Shown piece by piece: positions 11,101 to 21,653 of a stretch of 64,000 bases of DNA. A model generated the notes under the pieces. That model was given only the letters and a program-made list of their open reading frames with translations. It was not told where the DNA came from and made no database searches. Position numbers and translations under genes: made by a program. The stretch is from Yoonia sp. F2084L (GTDB lineage Bacteria; Pseudomonadota; Alphaproteobacteria; Rhodobacterales; Rhodobacteraceae). The stretch lies in NCBI RefSeq assembly GCF_023015625.1, contig NZ_JALKAH010000005.1, forward strand, positions 124,001 through 188,000, written 5' to 3'. How positions within the stretch are numbered: the stretch's first letter is position 1; every line of letters starts with the position of its first letter.

Positions 11101-12456
11101 CAGCTGGATCGCTTTGCCTTCGATCAGCACAGGTTCGAACGCCTGAATGCCCAACCGGTGCAGCGTTGGCGCACGGTTCAGCATGACAGGGTGTTCGCGG
11201 ATGACCTCGTCCAGGATATCCCACACTTCGGGACGCTCTTTTTCAACCAGTTTCTTGGCTTGCTTGACGGTCGAAGACAGGCCCTTCGCTTCAAGGCGCG
11301 AATAGATGAACGGCTTGAACAGCTCCAGCGCCATCTTTTTCGGCAGACCACATTGATGCAGCTTCAGTTCCGGACCCGTCACAATGACCGAACGACCAGA
11401 GAAGTCGACGCGTTTCCCCAAAAGGTTCTGGCGGAAACGACCCTGCTTACCTTTCAGCATGTCTGACAGCGATTTCAGCGGACGCTTGTTGGCACCCGTG
11501 ATCACGCGGCCACGACGGCCGTTGTCGAACAACGCATCAACAGATTCCTGCAACATCCGCTTTTCGTTGCGGACGATGATGTCAGGGGCGCGCAATTCGA
11601 TCAAACGCTTCAAACGGTTGTTGCGGTTGATCACACGACGATAAAGGTCGTTCAGGTCAGACGTCGCGAAACGGCCGCCATCCAGTGGGACCAGCGGGCG
11701 CAGCTCTGGCGGGATCACAGGGATCACTGTCAGAACCATCCACTCTGGGCGGTTGCCGCTTTCAAGGAAGCTTTCGACGATCTTCAAACGCTTGATGATC
11801 TTCTTTGGCTTCAGCTCACCTGTCGCCTCTTTGAGGTCAGCGCGCAGTTGCTCTGCCTCAGATTCAAGGTCAATCTGGGACAGCATTTCGCGGATCGCTT
11901 CGGCACCGATGTTGGCCTGGAATGCATCCATGCCATAAAGGTCTTGGGCGTCGTTGAACTCTTCTTCGGTCATCAACTGGCCGTAAGTCAGGTCAGTCAG
12001 GCCGGGTTCGATCACTACGTAGTTTTCAAAGTAAAGGATACGCTCAAGATCGCGCAATGTCATGTCCAGCATCAGGCCGATGCGGGATGGCAGCGACTTG
12101 AGGAACCAGATGTGGGCCACAGGTGCGGCCAATTCGATGTGGCCCATCCGCTCGCGGCGGACTTTCTGCAGTGTGACTTCCACACCGCATTTTTCGCAGA
12201 CAACACCGCGATATTTCATGCGCTTATACTTACCGCACAGGCATTCGTAGTCCTTGATCGGGCCAAAGATACGCGCACAGAACAGGCCGTCACGCTCTGG
12301 CTTGAACGTACGGTAGTTGATGGTCTCTGGCTTTTTGATCTCACCAAAGGACCACGACAGGATCCGTTCAGGAGAGGCCAAAGAGACCTTGATTTCGTCA
12401 AACGTTTTCGCCGGTGTGAGCGGATTAAACGGGTTGTTTGTCAGTTCCTGGTTCAT
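8200..12456 (-). CDS. rpoC: DNA-directed RNA polymerase subunit beta-prime
   Basis: This is the catalytic largest subunit, 1418 residues, typical for Rhodobacteraceae. It contains the metal-binding NADFDGD motif, the zinc finger [22 protein letters not shown] near the N-terminus, and the bridge-helix/trigger-loop regions ([16 protein letters not shown]). The ATG at 12454-12456 ([12 protein letters not shown]) has AAGGA seven bases upstream; an in-frame TTG two codons earlier is rejected. It lies 94 bp downstream of rpoB, and the gap contains a head-to-head palindrome pair. A terminator follows. Confidence 0.98.
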   Translation of the reverse strand: MNQELTNNPFNPLTPAKTFDEIKVSLASPERILSWSFGEIKKPETINYRTFKPERDGLFCARIFGPIKDYECLCGKYKRMKYRGVVCEKCGVEVTLQKVRRERMGHIELAAPVAHIWFLKSLPSRIGLMLDMTLRDLERILYFENYVVIEPGLTDLTYGQLMTEEEFNDAQDLYGMDAFQANIGAEAIREMLSQIDLESEAEQLRADLKEATGELKPKKIIKRLKIVESFLESGNRPEWMVLTVIPVIPPELRPLVPLDGGRFATSDLNDLYRRVINRNNRLKRLIELRAPDIIVRNEKRMLQESVDALFDNGRRGRVITGANKRPLKSLSDMLKGKQGRFRQNLLGKRVDFSGRSVIVTGPELKLHQCGLPKKMALELFKPFIYSRLEAKGLSSTVKQAKKLVEKERPEVWDILDEVIREHPVMLNRAPTLHRLGIQAFEPVLIEGKAIQLHPLVCSAFNADFDGDQMAVHVPLSLEAQLEARVLMMSTNNVLSPSNGAPIIVPSQDMILGLYYTTIMRDGMKGEGMNFSDIEEVEHALTAGEVHLHAKINARMTQIDDEGNEVQVRFETTPGRLRLGALLPLNAKAPFALVNRLLRKKEVQQIIDTVYRYCGQKESVIFCDQIMTMGFREAFKAGISFGKDDMVVPDTKWGLVDETRDLVKDFEQQYMDGLITQGEKYNKVVDAWSKANDKVTDAMMATIGTTPTMEDGSQGEPNSVYMMAHSGARGSVTQMKQLGGMRGLMAKPNGEIIETPIISNFKEGLTVLEYFNSTHGARKGLSDTALKTANSGYLTRRLVDVAQDCIVREVDCGTERAITAEAAVNDGEVVSSLAERVLGRVSADDVIKPGTDEVIVEAGELIDERKADMIDVAGVGKMRIRSPLTCESEDGVCAMCYGRDLARGTRVNIGEAVGIIAAQSIGEPGTQLTMRTFHIGGVAQGGQQSFQEASQPGKVRFDNENLLENAAGEMVVMGRNMTLSIMDADENELASHKVGYGSKVFVKDGQDILRGDKMFEWDPYTLPIIAEASGTAKYVDLVNGIAVREDTDDATGMTQRIVSDWRAAPKGNELAPKIIVLGKDGEVVLKEDGNPVAYPMSVDAVLSVEDGEEIKAGDVVARIPREGAKTKDITGGLPRVAELFEARRPKDHAIIAEIDGYVRFGKDYKNKRRIAIESSDDAEVKVEYMVPKGKHIPVAEGDFVQKGDYIMDGNPAPHDILAVMGVEALADYMIDEVQDVYRLQGVKINDKHIEVIVRQMLQKWEIQDSGDTVLLKGENVDKAEFDEANAKALARGDRPAQGEPILLGITKASLQTRSFISAASFQETTRVLTEASVQGKRDKLIGLKENVIVGRLIPAGTGGATQQVRRVAADRDNVVIEARREEAEEAARLAAPMEMADTSSDANVFADDLVVDTPESNDT

Positions 12457-12497
12457 CTTCAATTCCTTGAATTGGGGTGCATGGGGATGTGGGAATT

Positions 12498-12538
12498 GTG
12501 GGTTTCACCCACCCTACGGTAGGGTGGGTGAAACCCAC
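12498..12538. repeat. Paired REP-like palindromes between rpoB and rpoC
   Basis: Two 20-bp units, 12498-12517 and 12519-12538, are exact reverse complements one base apart. Reading outward from the centre, each starts with a GTAG foot followed by a hairpin GTGGGT-GAA-ACCCAC. The architecture matches the pair at 848-904 although the hairpin sequence differs. The pair lies inside an essential operon, so it is transcribed and must allow read-through or internal processing. Confidence 0.8.
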
Positions 12539-12550
12539 GCGCTGCTGCGC

Positions 12551-15500
12551 CTATTCCTCATCCTCCGCATCCAGGAGTTCCATGTTGAGGCCGAGGCCCC
12601 GGACTTCTTTCACAAGCACGTTGAACGACTCCGGCACACCGGCCTCGAAGTTGTCCTCGCCTTTGACGATGCTTTCATAGACTTTCGTCCGCCCTGCCAC
12701 GTCATCCGACTTCACAGTCAGCATTTCCTGCAAGGTGTAAGCTGCGCCATATGCTTCCAATGCCCAGACTTCCATTTCCCCGAAACGCTGGCCACCGAAC
12801 TGGGCTTTACCACCCAACGGTTGCTGCGTGACAAGGCTGTAAGGCCCGGTGGAACGTGCGTGGATCTTGTCGTCGACCAGGTGGTGCAATTTCAGCAGAT
12901 ACTTCACACCAACAGTCACTTTGCGCGAGAACTGCTCACCTGTGCGACCGTCGAACAAAACCGACTGACCAGAGGTGTCGAAACCCGCACGCACAAGGCT
13001 GTCATTCACGTCAGCCTCTTTCGCGCCGTCAAAAACGGGCGTTGCGATTGGAACACCGTTGGTGACGTTACCCGCAGCCTCGATCAACAGATCCTCGTCC
13101 ATGCCAGCAATGCCTTCGTCGTAGACATCGTCGCCATAGGCAATTTTCATCGCCTCACGCACAGGTGTCAGATCGCCAGAGCGGCGATATTCACCCAAGG
13201 CTTCGTCAATCTGAATGCCAAGGCCGCGTGCGGCCCAGCCCATGTGTGTTTCCAGAATCTGACCGACGTTCATCCGCGAAGGCACGCCAAGTGGGTTCAA
13301 ACAGAAATCCACTGGTGTACCATCCGCAAGGAACGGCATGTCTTCCATAGGAACAACCTTGGAGATAACACCTTTGTTGCCGTGACGACCGGCCATCTTA
13401 TCACCGGGCTGCAGCTTACGCTTCACAGCCACGAAGACTTTGACCATCTTCATCACACCCGGAGGCAGATCATCGCCGCGGCGCACTTTCTCGACCTTAT
13501 CCTCGAACCGCGCGTCCATTGCACGCTTCTGGATTTCGTATTGTTCGTTCAGCGCTTCCACGATCTTGGCGTCATCTTCGTCAGCCATCGCCAGCTGCCA
13601 CCACTGACCACGTGTCAGATCGGCAACGCTTTCCTCGGACACCACAGAACCCGACTTAAAGCCCTTCGGACCCTTGGCCGCTTTCTTGCCGCTGATGATG
13701 TCCCACAAACGCGCATAGATGTTGCGGTCAAGGATGACCATTTCATCGTCGCGGTCACGCGCAAGGCGTTCAACCTCTTCACGCTCGATCTGCAATGCAC
13801 GTTCGTCTTTTTCCACGCCGTGGCGGTTAAAGACGCGGACCTCTACGACCGTACCAAAGTCACCCGGCGGCAGACGCAAGGATGTGTCGCGCACGTCAGA
13901 TGCTTTTTCACCAAAGATGGCGCGGAGAAGCTTTTCTTCCGGCGTCATCGGGCTTTCGCCTTTTGGTGTGATCTTGCCGACAAGGATATCCGCAGGGCCA
14001 ACTTCGGCCCCGATGTAAACGATCCCTGCTTCGTCAAGGTTGCGCAGTGCCTCCTCGCCGACGTTTGGAATATCGCGGGTGATTTCCTCTGGCCCAAGCT
14101 TGGTGTCACGGGCGGCGACTTCAAACTCCTCGATGTGGATCGAGGTAAAGACGTCGTCGCGCACGATACGCTCAGAGATCAGGATACTGTCTTCGTAGTT
14201 ATAGCCATTCCACGGCATAAACGCGACGACCACGTTCTTACCAAGGGCCAATTCACCGATATCGGTAGATGGACCATCGGCAATGACCTGACCCTTCTGG
14301 ATCTTGTCGCCCACCTTCACCAGCGGACGCTGGTTGATGCAGGTGTTCTGGTTGGAACGCTGGAACTTGCGCATGCGGTAGATGTCAACGCCTGCGTCAC
14401 CCAACTCAAGATCAGATGTCGCACGGATCACGATACGCTGGGCATCGACCTGGTCGATGATACCACCACGTTTCGCCATGATCGCCGCGCCACTGTCGCG
14501 TGCCACAACTTCTTCGATACCGGTACCCACCAACGGGGCCTCGGCCTGAAGCAGTGGAACCGCCTGACGTTGCATGTTCGAACCCATCAGGGCCCGGTTC
14601 GCATCATCGTTTTCAAGGAACGGGATCAAGGACGCCGCAACAGAGACAAGCTGCTTTGGTGACACGTCGATCAGGTCAACGTTTTCGCGCGGAGACAGCG
14701 TATAGTCACCGTTCTTACGGGTTGAGACCAGTTCGTTGTTAAACGACCCATCGGCAGCCATATTCGCGTTGGCCTGCGCCACGGTGTGACGCATTTCTTC
14801 GGTCGCGGACATATAGGACACTTCGTCTGTGACCTTGCCGTCTGTGACCTTGCGGTATGGTGTTTCGATAAAGCCGTATTTGTTCACACGGGCAAAAGTG
14901 GCCAGCGAGTTGATCAGACCAATGTTCGGCCCTTCCGGTGTCTCAATCGGGCACATACGACCATAGTGGGTTGGGTGCACGTCGCGCACCTCAAATCCGG
15001 CACGCTCGCGTGTCAGACCACCGGGTCCAAGTGCGGACAGGCGACGCTTGTGCGTGACCTCGGACAGCGGGTTGGTTTGGTCCATGAACTGCGACAGCTG
15101 CGAAGAGCCGAAGAATTCACGCACCGCGGCCGCCGCCGGCTTGGCGTTGATCAGGTCCTGCGGCATGACTGTGTCGATTTCGACAGATGACATACGCTCT
15201 TTGATCGCGCGCTCCATGCGGAGCAGGCCAACGCGGTACTGGTTTTCCATCAGCTCGCCAACAGAACGGACGCGGCGGTTACCAAGGTGGTCGATATCGT
15301 CGATGTCGCCTTTGCCGTCACGCAGCTCAACCAGCGCTTTGATGCAGGATACGATGTCTTCCTTGCGCAGGGTGCGCATGGTGTCTTCAGCATCCAGATC
15401 CAGACGCATGTTCATCTTCACACGGCCAACAGCGGACAGATCATAACGCTCACTGTCGAAGAACAGCGTGTCGAACAGCGCGCTTGCTGAATCAACGGTC

Positions 15501-16690
15501 GGCGGCTCACCCGGACGCATGACGCGGTAGATATCCATGAGCGCGGTTTCGCGGTTCATGTTCTTATCTGCGGCCATTGTGTTGCGCATGTAAGCGCCCA
15601 CTGTGACGTTATCGATGTCCAGAACTGGGATCGTCTTAATACCAGCAGCGACCAATTCGGTCAGCGTACCGCCGGTCACTTCACCAGCTTTGTCAACTTC
15701 AACAGTCAACTCATCACCGGCTTCGACGTAGATCGCACCGGTTTCTTCGTTGATGATGTCCTCGGATACGAACTTGCCCAGAATGTTGTCGTATGGAACC
15801 AGCAATTCAGTGACGTCGCCGGCATCAATCAGTTTCTTGACCGAACGCGGGGTAACTTTCTCACCCGCCTTGGCGATCACTTCGCCTGTTTTGGCGTCAA
15901 CCAGATCATGGGCGGGGCGTGTGCCGCGCACACGCTCAGGGAAGAACTTGGTTGTCCAAGCAGCGCCCTTTTTGTCCAGCTTGTATTCCACAGTGTTGTA
16001 ATAGGCATTCATGATGCCTTCCTGATCGAAGCCCAGCGCATAAAGCAGGGTTGTCACAGGCAGTTTACGACGACGGTCAATCCGGCAGAACACAAGGTCC
16101 TTGGCATCGAATTCAAAGTCGAGCCAGCTGCCGCGGTACGGGATGATACGGCAAGCAAACAGCAGTTTACCGGACGAGTGGGTTTTGCCCTTGTCGTGGT
16201 CAAAGAACACACCGGGGGAACGGTGCATCTGGGATACGATCACACGCTCGGTGCCGTTGACAACAAATGTGCCATTTGGCGTCATCAGGGGCATGTCGCC
16301 CATGAACACATCTTGTTCTTTGATGTCTTTGACAGACTTTGCGCCTGTATCTTCATCCACATCAAACACGATCAGACGAAGGGTCACTTTCAGCGGTGCG
16401 CTGTAAGTCATGTCGCGTTGCTGACATTCCTCGACATCGTATTTCGGCTTTTCCAGCTCGTATTTGACGAACTCAAGCACGGCGGTTTCATTGAAGTCTT
16501 TGATCGGGAACACCGACTGGAAGACACCTTTGATGCCTTCGCCGTCAAGCGGTGTATCACTGTCGCCAGAGCGCAGGAACAGATCATAAGAGGATTTCTG
16601 AACCTCAATAAGGTTCGGCATTTCAAGTACTTCGCGGATTTTGCCGTAGTACTTACGCAGACGTTTCTGACCAAGGAAGGTTGAAGCCAT
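12551..16690 (-). CDS. rpoB: DNA-directed RNA polymerase subunit beta
   Basis: This is the second catalytic subunit, 1379 residues. It starts [18 protein letters not shown]. The rifampicin-binding cluster reads [30 protein letters not shown], with the Asp, His and Ser positions that mutate in resistance all wild type. The C-terminal clamp region ([14 protein letters not shown]) is complete. In most bacteria rplJL lies directly upstream. Here rplL is 11.4 kb away, so rpoB must have its own promoter; a weak candidate is described in the upstream gap. Confidence 0.98.
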   Translation of the reverse strand: MASTFLGQKRLRKYYGKIREVLEMPNLIEVQKSSYDLFLRSGDSDTPLDGEGIKGVFQSVFPIKDFNETAVLEFVKYELEKPKYDVEECQQRDMTYSAPLKVTLRLIVFDVDEDTGAKSVKDIKEQDVFMGDMPLMTPNGTFVVNGTERVIVSQMHRSPGVFFDHDKGKTHSSGKLLFACRIIPYRGSWLDFEFDAKDLVFCRIDRRRKLPVTTLLYALGFDQEGIMNAYYNTVEYKLDKKGAAWTTKFFPERVRGTRPAHDLVDAKTGEVIAKAGEKVTPRSVKKLIDAGDVTELLVPYDNILGKFVSEDIINEETGAIYVEAGDELTVEVDKAGEVTGGTLTELVAAGIKTIPVLDIDNVTVGAYMRNTMAADKNMNRETALMDIYRVMRPGEPPTVDSASALFDTLFFDSERYDLSAVGRVKMNMRLDLDAEDTMRTLRKEDIVSCIKALVELRDGKGDIDDIDHLGNRRVRSVGELMENQYRVGLLRMERAIKERMSSVEIDTVMPQDLINAKPAAAAVREFFGSSQLSQFMDQTNPLSEVTHKRRLSALGPGGLTRERAGFEVRDVHPTHYGRMCPIETPEGPNIGLINSLATFARVNKYGFIETPYRKVTDGKVTDEVSYMSATEEMRHTVAQANANMAADGSFNNELVSTRKNGDYTLSPRENVDLIDVSPKQLVSVAASLIPFLENDDANRALMGSNMQRQAVPLLQAEAPLVGTGIEEVVARDSGAAIMAKRGGIIDQVDAQRIVIRATSDLELGDAGVDIYRMRKFQRSNQNTCINQRPLVKVGDKIQKGQVIADGPSTDIGELALGKNVVVAFMPWNGYNYEDSILISERIVRDDVFTSIHIEEFEVAARDTKLGPEEITRDIPNVGEEALRNLDEAGIVYIGAEVGPADILVGKITPKGESPMTPEEKLLRAIFGEKASDVRDTSLRLPPGDFGTVVEVRVFNRHGVEKDERALQIEREEVERLARDRDDEMVILDRNIYARLWDIISGKKAAKGPKGFKSGSVVSEESVADLTRGQWWQLAMADEDDAKIVEALNEQYEIQKRAMDARFEDKVEKVRRGDDLPPGVMKMVKVFVAVKRKLQPGDKMAGRHGNKGVISKVVPMEDMPFLADGTPVDFCLNPLGVPSRMNVGQILETHMGWAARGLGIQIDEALGEYRRSGDLTPVREAMKIAYGDDVYDEGIAGMDEDLLIEAAGNVTNGVPIATPVFDGAKEADVNDSLVRAGFDTSGQSVLFDGRTGEQFSRKVTVGVKYLLKLHHLVDDKIHARSTGPYSLVTQQPLGGKAQFGGQRFGEMEVWALEAYGAAYTLQEMLTVKSDDVAGRTKVYESIVKGEDNFEAGVPESFNVLVKEVRGLGLNMELLDAEDEE

Positions 16691-17191
16691 GTTTGCCGGG
16701 TCTCCATAATGTCAGAACGCGCGTTGGCTGGGCCACCAATGCGCGTCCGATTTACAGCAGGATCGTTTCAATACCTGAGGTGTATCCCAAAACACCTCTC
16801 CCGAAACGAACAACTTACCTGTCAAAACGCGCATCATCGGCGCTTTGAAAGACAAGCTAAAATATGGTTATGACATGGTTAATTTGGGCCGATCACGCTG
16901 GACGAGCGCGTCACTTAGTCGGGATTCGACAAAAGTTCAAGGTCAATAAGAAAAAACAGCGCGAAATGCACCGATGAAGCGGGGCGACACCTGACACCAG
17001 AAATGGCGACGGGGGCTTATCCGCGCGGGAAACTATGGTTCGGACCGCTTCAGATCATTCGTGGCAAATGTGCGTTACACGCTTAAGTCGAATAAACACC
17101 TTGTACCAGCAGCAATTCGGGGCAATGCTCACGATTGAGTGAACTGTTCATATCGCTCAACTTGTGAGAACCATAACTGGAGAAAAAACCT
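16691..17191. other. Intergenic region upstream of rpoB with a weak promoter candidate
   Basis: This 500-bp stretch holds no convincing gene. On the minus strand TTGAAC (16935-16940) and TAAGTG (16912-16917) are spaced 17 bp apart and could form the rpoB promoter, giving a leader of about 220 nt. The -10 is poor, so other starts are possible. On the plus strand side, before the DUF3015 gene, an 11-bp palindrome TGAACTGTTCA near 17139 is nested between TTGAG and CTCAA. It is a possible operator. Confidence 0.4.
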
Positions 17192-17701
17192 GTGAAGCAA
17201 AACCTCGTATATGTAGCCGCCGTTGCCGCCCTTTCTTTGACCGCACCAAACGTTGCCTCTGCGCAAGATATTGGCGCGATTTATACAAACTGCGGCCTTG
17301 GTGGCGCAATTTTCCCAAATGGTGATCAGCCCGTCGCACCTGTTATTGTCAACATCTTGGTGTCATCGCCGACCGTTCTGACCCAAGGTCTGCTCTTACC
17401 TGACAGCTGCTCCGGCGCGGGCGCAGTCTCTGCACGTATGATGCACGCAGCCTACCCACAATTCGAAGTTGATGTGGCCGTTGGCGAAGGTGAATACATC
17501 ACATCGCTGATGAACGTGATGGGTTGTGACGAAGCGATACGCCCTGCGTTGATCGCCGACATGCGCACAAACCTGAACGACAGCATGTCTGACGTTACTT
17601 ACGCAAGCATGGACGACGCTGACAAAGCACGCGACATGTATGTGGATATGTACCAGACCGTACAAGCCAACTATGCGGGTTCCTGCCTGCCCGTACAGTA
17701 A
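17192..17701 (+). CDS. DUF3015-family secreted protein
   Basis: This 169-residue protein has a clear Sec signal peptide (MKQNLVYVAAVAALSLTAPNVASA, cleavage before QD). The mature region holds NCGLGGAIF, a pattern of paired cysteines (NCG, DSC, GCD, SCL), and VDVAVGEGEYITSLMNVMGC, which match the DUF3015 layout. Function is unknown; the protein is probably periplasmic or outer-membrane associated. GGAGAAAAAACCT before the GTG or ATG start region supports translation. The next gene is a DUF4105/Lnb protein, and a very strong terminator separates the two. Confidence 0.8.
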   Translation: MKQNLVYVAAVAALSLTAPNVASAQDIGAIYTNCGLGGAIFPNGDQPVAPVIVNILVSSPTVLTQGLLLPDSCSGAGAVSARMMHAAYPQFEVDVAVGEGEYITSLMNVMGCDEAIRPALIADMRTNLNDSMSDVTYASMDDADKARDMYVDMYQTVQANYAGSCLPVQ

Positions 17702-17714
17702 CCACCGCTATTGA

Positions 17715-17753
17715 GGGGTTGGCAAAACACGTTTTTGCCAACCCCTTTTTTTT
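17715..17753 (+). terminator. Strong intrinsic terminator after the DUF3015 gene
   Basis: A 13-bp perfect stem (GGGGTTGGCAAAA with its complement at 17733-17745) with a five-base loop is followed by eight T residues. It lies 14 bp after the DUF3015 stop. The following gene starts only 26 bp beyond the T-run, so that gene is reached either by leakage or from a promoter overlapping the terminator. Confidence 0.9.
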
Positions 17754-17778
17754 GCAAATCTCATCGGATCGCTTTTGC

Positions 17779-19707
17779 ATGCTCCGTATATGCCTAATTT
17801 CCCTACTTTTGTTGATATCCGGACCACTGAGCGCGCGTGATGCGGGCGACCGTGCCCAGTTGCAAAGCCTGATCGCACAAGCCAACGATCTGCAACTCAG
17901 TGAGCGGGATCACTGGAAAGGTCTGCTACATTATCGCGGCAGAGCGCAGCGCAGTGAAATCAGCCCAGGTTCGTTTTTCCTCAGCCCTGAAGGTGCCACC
18001 GATCCGTTGGCCGAGATGGAGGCGACGCTAACTGCCGCCTTCGCCCCGATCAGCACTGATGTGAACACCTACGTGTCCTGTCGCTATCCGGCGCGCATCC
18101 GTTTTTTGCAAGATGCGCTGGACTGGACAGCCCCGCAGCAACCGGTTTGCCCCGACCTGCAACGCTGGCGCAGGGATGGCAGCGTTACAGGGATCAGTCT
18201 GGTTTTCGTCTCGGGTGATCTGTCGAACCCCGCCTCATTCTTTGGTCATATCTTGATGAAATTCAACGAGGACGGTGAAGGTGACCTGACAACTGACGAC
18301 CTGAGCAACCGCAGCGTCAATTTTGGCGCACTTGTGCCCGAGGCCGAAAATCCCGTGTCTTATCTGGTGCGCGGATTGGTGGGCGGCTACCCATCCAGCT
18401 ACAGTTCTACCAGCTACTTTGACCAACGCCACGACTACGGCGAAGATCAGTTGCGCGACATGTGGGAATACCGCCTGAACCTAGACGATGCGCAAGTGCA
18501 GCTTATGGTAGATCACACATGGGAATTGCAGGATGCGCGCAACACCTACTTCTTTCTGACCCGCAATTGCGCTTACGAGTTTGCGCAATTGCTTTCCTTA
18601 GCCATTGACGGGCTGACCTTGCCTGAAATCAAACTCTGGTCCACCCCCGCCGATCTGTTCGAGAGCCTGTCCGGCATGACCACCGCAACAGGCGCACCAC
18701 TGGTGGCTGACATAGGGCTTGTCGCGTCGCGCCAGCGAAGTTTCCGACAGGCATACGCATCGCTGACGACCGCTGAGCAACAGGCACTGGACGATTTGTT
18801 GACCGCGCTGGATACAGGCGAAAGCGCCCCGGCCAGCTTTGACGAGAAAGACCCTCAAAGCCAAAGCCGCATTCTTGAGGTGGCTTTGCAATACACCCGC
18901 TTTGGCCGTGAAAAGCATGAGGCCGGTAGCGACGAAGCCACCAGTGCCCAGCAAATGCAGCGGCAACTGGCCCTGTTACGGCTGCAACAACCGGCAGGGG
19001 CCGCGTTAGAACCTGCACCCGATGATATCGCTCCGCCGACGCAGGGGCATCGGTCGTCACTGCTGCAGATCACCGCATTGTCGCACAACAGGCTTGGCGA
19101 AGGGATCGAGATCAGACTGCGGCCCGCCTATTCGGACCTTTTGTCACTTGATGCAGGTGCATTGCCCTATGGTGGCGTAGCGATGGGAGATATCCGTCTT
19201 TTGCTGCGCAACGATGAACTATCGCTGCGACAGTTGGACCTGATCAGGATCGAAGCATTCAACGTATCCCCAACCGCCCTGCCCTTTGACCGCGATCGTG
19301 CATGGACTTTCCGGATCGGTGCCGAAGATCGCGACCTAAGCTGCGATCAATGCCTCGTTGGTTTTGCCGAAGGGGGGTACGGGACCAGCATCGCATTGGG
19401 ACAGAATGCGGCGCTCGCGCTTTTCGCCCAAGGGCGCGGGATTGCAGATGGTCGATTTGACGGCGCGCTTGAGGTTGGGCCGAACATCCAACTGGTCGGA
19501 TCATTTGGCACAGCGATCAGACTGGCGGCAACGGCGCGCCACCTGACATCACATGGGTTGGACGACCAGAGCCGCTTTGAAGCATCAATCGACATGCGCT
19601 TTGGCGACAGCCAAACATCGGATGTACGGCTCAGAGCCCAGCACTTGCAACCCGACAGCGGGCAAAGCAATTCAGAAGTTGGATTGTCAGCATCATTCTT
19701 TTTCTAG
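17779..19707 (+). CDS. DUF4105 / Lnb N-terminal periplasmic domain protein
   Basis: This 642-residue exported protein starts MLRICLISLLLLISGPLSARD, a signal peptide. The earlier in-frame TTG at 17719 is rejected because it lies inside the terminator. The central part has SNPASFFGHILMKFN and, later, FLTRNCAYEFAQLL, the conserved His/Cys segments of the Lnb N-terminal periplasmic domain, which suggests a papain-like cysteine fold. The C-terminal third is Gly/aromatic-patterned and ends SEVGLSASFFF, consistent with outer-membrane beta-strands ending in Phe. The role is unknown; linkage with a DUF3015 gene is noted. Confidence 0.8.
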   Translation: MLRICLISLLLLISGPLSARDAGDRAQLQSLIAQANDLQLSERDHWKGLLHYRGRAQRSEISPGSFFLSPEGATDPLAEMEATLTAAFAPISTDVNTYVSCRYPARIRFLQDALDWTAPQQPVCPDLQRWRRDGSVTGISLVFVSGDLSNPASFFGHILMKFNEDGEGDLTTDDLSNRSVNFGALVPEAENPVSYLVRGLVGGYPSSYSSTSYFDQRHDYGEDQLRDMWEYRLNLDDAQVQLMVDHTWELQDARNTYFFLTRNCAYEFAQLLSLAIDGLTLPEIKLWSTPADLFESLSGMTTATGAPLVADIGLVASRQRSFRQAYASLTTAEQQALDDLLTALDTGESAPASFDEKDPQSQSRILEVALQYTRFGREKHEAGSDEATSAQQMQRQLALLRLQQPAGAALEPAPDDIAPPTQGHRSSLLQITALSHNRLGEGIEIRLRPAYSDLLSLDAGALPYGGVAMGDIRLLLRNDELSLRQLDLIRIEAFNVSPTALPFDRDRAWTFRIGAEDRDLSCDQCLVGFAEGGYGTSIALGQNAALALFAQGRGIADGRFDGALEVGPNIQLVGSFGTAIRLAATARHLTSHGLDDQSRFEASIDMRFGDSQTSDVRLRAQHLQPDSGQSNSEVGLSASFFF

Positions 19708-19818
19708 TGCTCTGCCGAATGTCGGCCGCATTCCCCCCTCACCCGCATATCTGACCTCAAACAGAAAAACGGTCTTTGGATCAGAATGCGGCGACGGTCC
19801 GGTTTGGGGTTTTTTGAT

Positions 19819-20517
19819 CTATCCAGTCGTCGAAAAGCCAACAATTTCCTGTGCCAACAGGTCAATGGTATCCACAACATGTGCATCCGGGACCACGCTA
19901 TCTGCGATCAGCGAAAATTCGGAACAGGCAATGATCTGTAGCTCCACCGCAGCAGCATCAAGCACTGTCGAGGCGTCAAGTAGAGCGTTGCGTGCTCGCG
20001 GCTCTGGTCCTTGTGATTTAATCAAACTGATTGCAGCGAGCATGGCATCATCGCGGTTTGGCCAATGCACCGACATATCTTTTTTGCCCAGAGCCCGCTC
20101 AAATAAGCCGGCTTTCTGCACGGCAGGTGAGGCCAGTATGCCAACACGTCCACCCTCGCCAATAGCGCGCGCGGCATGGTTTGCAGCCAGATCAATCATG
20201 TTCAAGAAGGGAATGTCCACCGCGCCGGTTATCGCGTCTGCATAGTGGTGCGCCGTGTTGCAAGGCATTGCCAAGGCGGCGCAGCCCATGTGTTGCAACC
20301 TAATAGCCATCGCGGCCAGCGCAGGACCAGGGTCTTCGCCGGTGCCTTCAATCAAATGCGCGATGCGCGACGGCACCTGCGGATTCATGTCAATCATTAA
20401 GGGAACATGATCGCTGTCGTCATGCGCAGACACGGCATCAATGACTTTGCGTTGCAGCAATATGGTTGCTTCGGGCCCCATCCCGCCGAGTATACCGATT
20501 GTAAGGGGCCCGGGCAT
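19819..20517 (-). CDS. Aspartate/glutamate racemase family protein
   Basis: This 232-residue enzyme begins TIGILGGMGPEATILLQRKVIDA, the family start. Both catalytic cysteines are visible: MPCNTAHHYAD (about residue 85) and IIACSEFSLI (about 196). Members racemise acidic amino acids without a cofactor; related ones act on other substrates such as sulfonated or broad amino acids. It lies 3 bp after the PLP lyase gene on the same strand, so the two are probably co-translated. Racemising the lyase substrate, for example D-cysteate to L-cysteate, would be a sensible job, but this is inferred from context. Confidence 0.85.
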   Translation of the reverse strand: MPGPLTIGILGGMGPEATILLQRKVIDAVSAHDDSDHVPLMIDMNPQVPSRIAHLIEGTGEDPGPALAAMAIRLQHMGCAALAMPCNTAHHYADAITGAVDIPFLNMIDLAANHAARAIGEGGRVGILASPAVQKAGLFERALGKKDMSVHWPNRDDAMLAAISLIKSQGPEPRARNALLDASTVLDAAAVELQIIACSEFSLIADSVVPDAHVVDTIDLLAQEIVGFSTTG

Positions 20518-20520
20518 TTT

Positions 20521-21534
20521 CTAAACGTTCACCCAGCGGGAAGTGTGATCGAAGGCAAAGTCATAGCCACCCAACGCAGCCGCACCGCCTGTGTGCAAGA
20601 ACACCACACGCTCATCTTTGAACTCGCCTTTGCGTGCCAGATCAATCAGACCTGCGGCACCTTTGGCCGAGTAACAAGGGTCAAGCAGAATGCCTTCCAA
20701 TTCTGCAAACATCTTGATCGCTTCGATGCCGCTTTCGGTAGGAATGCCGTAGCCGTCGCCGACATAGTCGGTGTTCGCCATCACATCTTCACGCTTGACG
20801 ATGCCGGGGCAGCCCAGCATTTCAGCGGTCTTACAGGCCAGATCATAAACCATCTGTTCTTGCTTGGGCTGCGGTGCGCGGGTGCCAATGCCCAATACGG
20901 GGATTTGTGCGTTCATTGCGCACATGCCTGTGACCAGACCTGCCTGCGTACCTGAAGAGCCTGTCGCGTGTGTAAGCCGGTCGATTTTCATTCCCATGTC
21001 ATTGGCCTGCGAGACGAGCTCGAACGCGGCATTGACATAACCAAGCGCACCCGTCGGGTTCGAGCCACCACCGGGGATGACATAGACTGTGTGGCCCTTG
21101 GCGCGCATCTTCTCGGCGGCATTCTCCATTTCGCCGGGCATGTCATGGCCCGCAGGGAATTTCTCGGTCGTCGCACCATGTAGGTGATCCAACAACACGT
21201 TGCCGTTGGTGTTATAGTTGCCATCCTGATAACCAGTGCGATCTTCTAGCAGGATGTGGCATTTCAGGCCCAACTTTGCGGCAAAAGCGGCTGTTTGGCG
21301 ACCGTGGTTGGTTTGGGTCGCCCCTTGGGTCATGACCATGTCTGCGCCCTGTTCCAAGGCTTCGGCCATCAAGAATTCAAGCTTGCGGGTCTTATTACCG
21401 CCCGTTGACATGCCGGTGCAGTCATCACGTTTGATCCATAACTCGACACCAAGTTCCTTTGACAACCTTTCCATTGGCTCAAGTGGTGTAGAAAGATGGG
21501 CCAGATGAACGCGGGGAAAGCGAGCGAGGTGCAT
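20521..21534 (-). CDS. cuyA: PLP-dependent L-cysteate sulfo-lyase / D-cysteine desulfhydrase family (CuyA-like)
   Basis: This 337-residue enzyme is of the ACC deaminase/D-cysteine desulfhydrase family. The PLP lysine lies in [11 protein letters not shown] (about K48). The cofactor phosphate loop is [12 protein letters not shown], and the C-terminus has [16 protein letters not shown] and [12 protein letters not shown]. The start [24 protein letters not shown] and the [15 protein letters not shown] segment resemble my recollection of roseobacter CuyA more than E. coli DcyD (which has QSNHVRQTAA). CuyA cleaves L-cysteate to pyruvate, sulfite and ammonia. AGGAG precedes the ATG. The divergent LysR gene is its likely regulator. 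A D-cysteine desulfhydrase remains possible. Confidence 0.7.
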   Translation of the reverse strand: MHLARFPRVHLAHLSTPLEPMERLSKELGVELWIKRDDCTGMSTGGNKTRKLEFLMAEALEQGADMVMTQGATQTNHGRQTAAFAAKLGLKCHILLEDRTGYQDGNYNTNGNVLLDHLHGATTEKFPAGHDMPGEMENAAEKMRAKGHTVYVIPGGGSNPTGALGYVNAAFELVSQANDMGMKIDRLTHATGSSGTQAGLVTGMCAMNAQIPVLGIGTRAPQPKQEQMVYDLACKTAEMLGCPGIVKREDVMANTDYVGDGYGIPTESGIEAIKMFAELEGILLDPCYSAKGAAGLIDLARKGEFKDERVVFLHTGGAAALGGYDFAFDHTSRWVNV

Positions 21535-21599
21535 TATGGTTCTCCTATATGTGTTTACGTCAATTTAGAGTGATATATCTTACGTTGCTAATGCGAATT

Positions 21600-21617
21600 A
21601 CGCGTCTTAAGTTGCGT
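21600..21617. promoter_or_regulatory. Candidate LysR operator between cuyA-like gene and its regulator
   Basis: An 18-bp dyad with arms ACGC and GCGT and a CTTAAG centre lies in the 119-bp divergent gap, close to the LysR start. Its position suits autoregulation plus control of the lyase-racemase pair. The match is short and could be chance. Confidence 0.35.
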
Positions 21618-21653
21618 GAATTGCATTTTATAGCGCGATCAGGATAAGAATTT

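Noticed and set aside
12317-14662. A 781-codon plus-strand open frame opposite rpoB/rpoC
   Set aside because: Spans the rpoB-rpoC junction in antisense, no ribosome-binding site or family resemblance; explained as a shadow of biased codons.
17719-17778. TTG start for the DUF4105 protein
   Set aside because: The codon lies inside the stem of a strong terminator; the ATG at 17779 begins a clean signal peptide.
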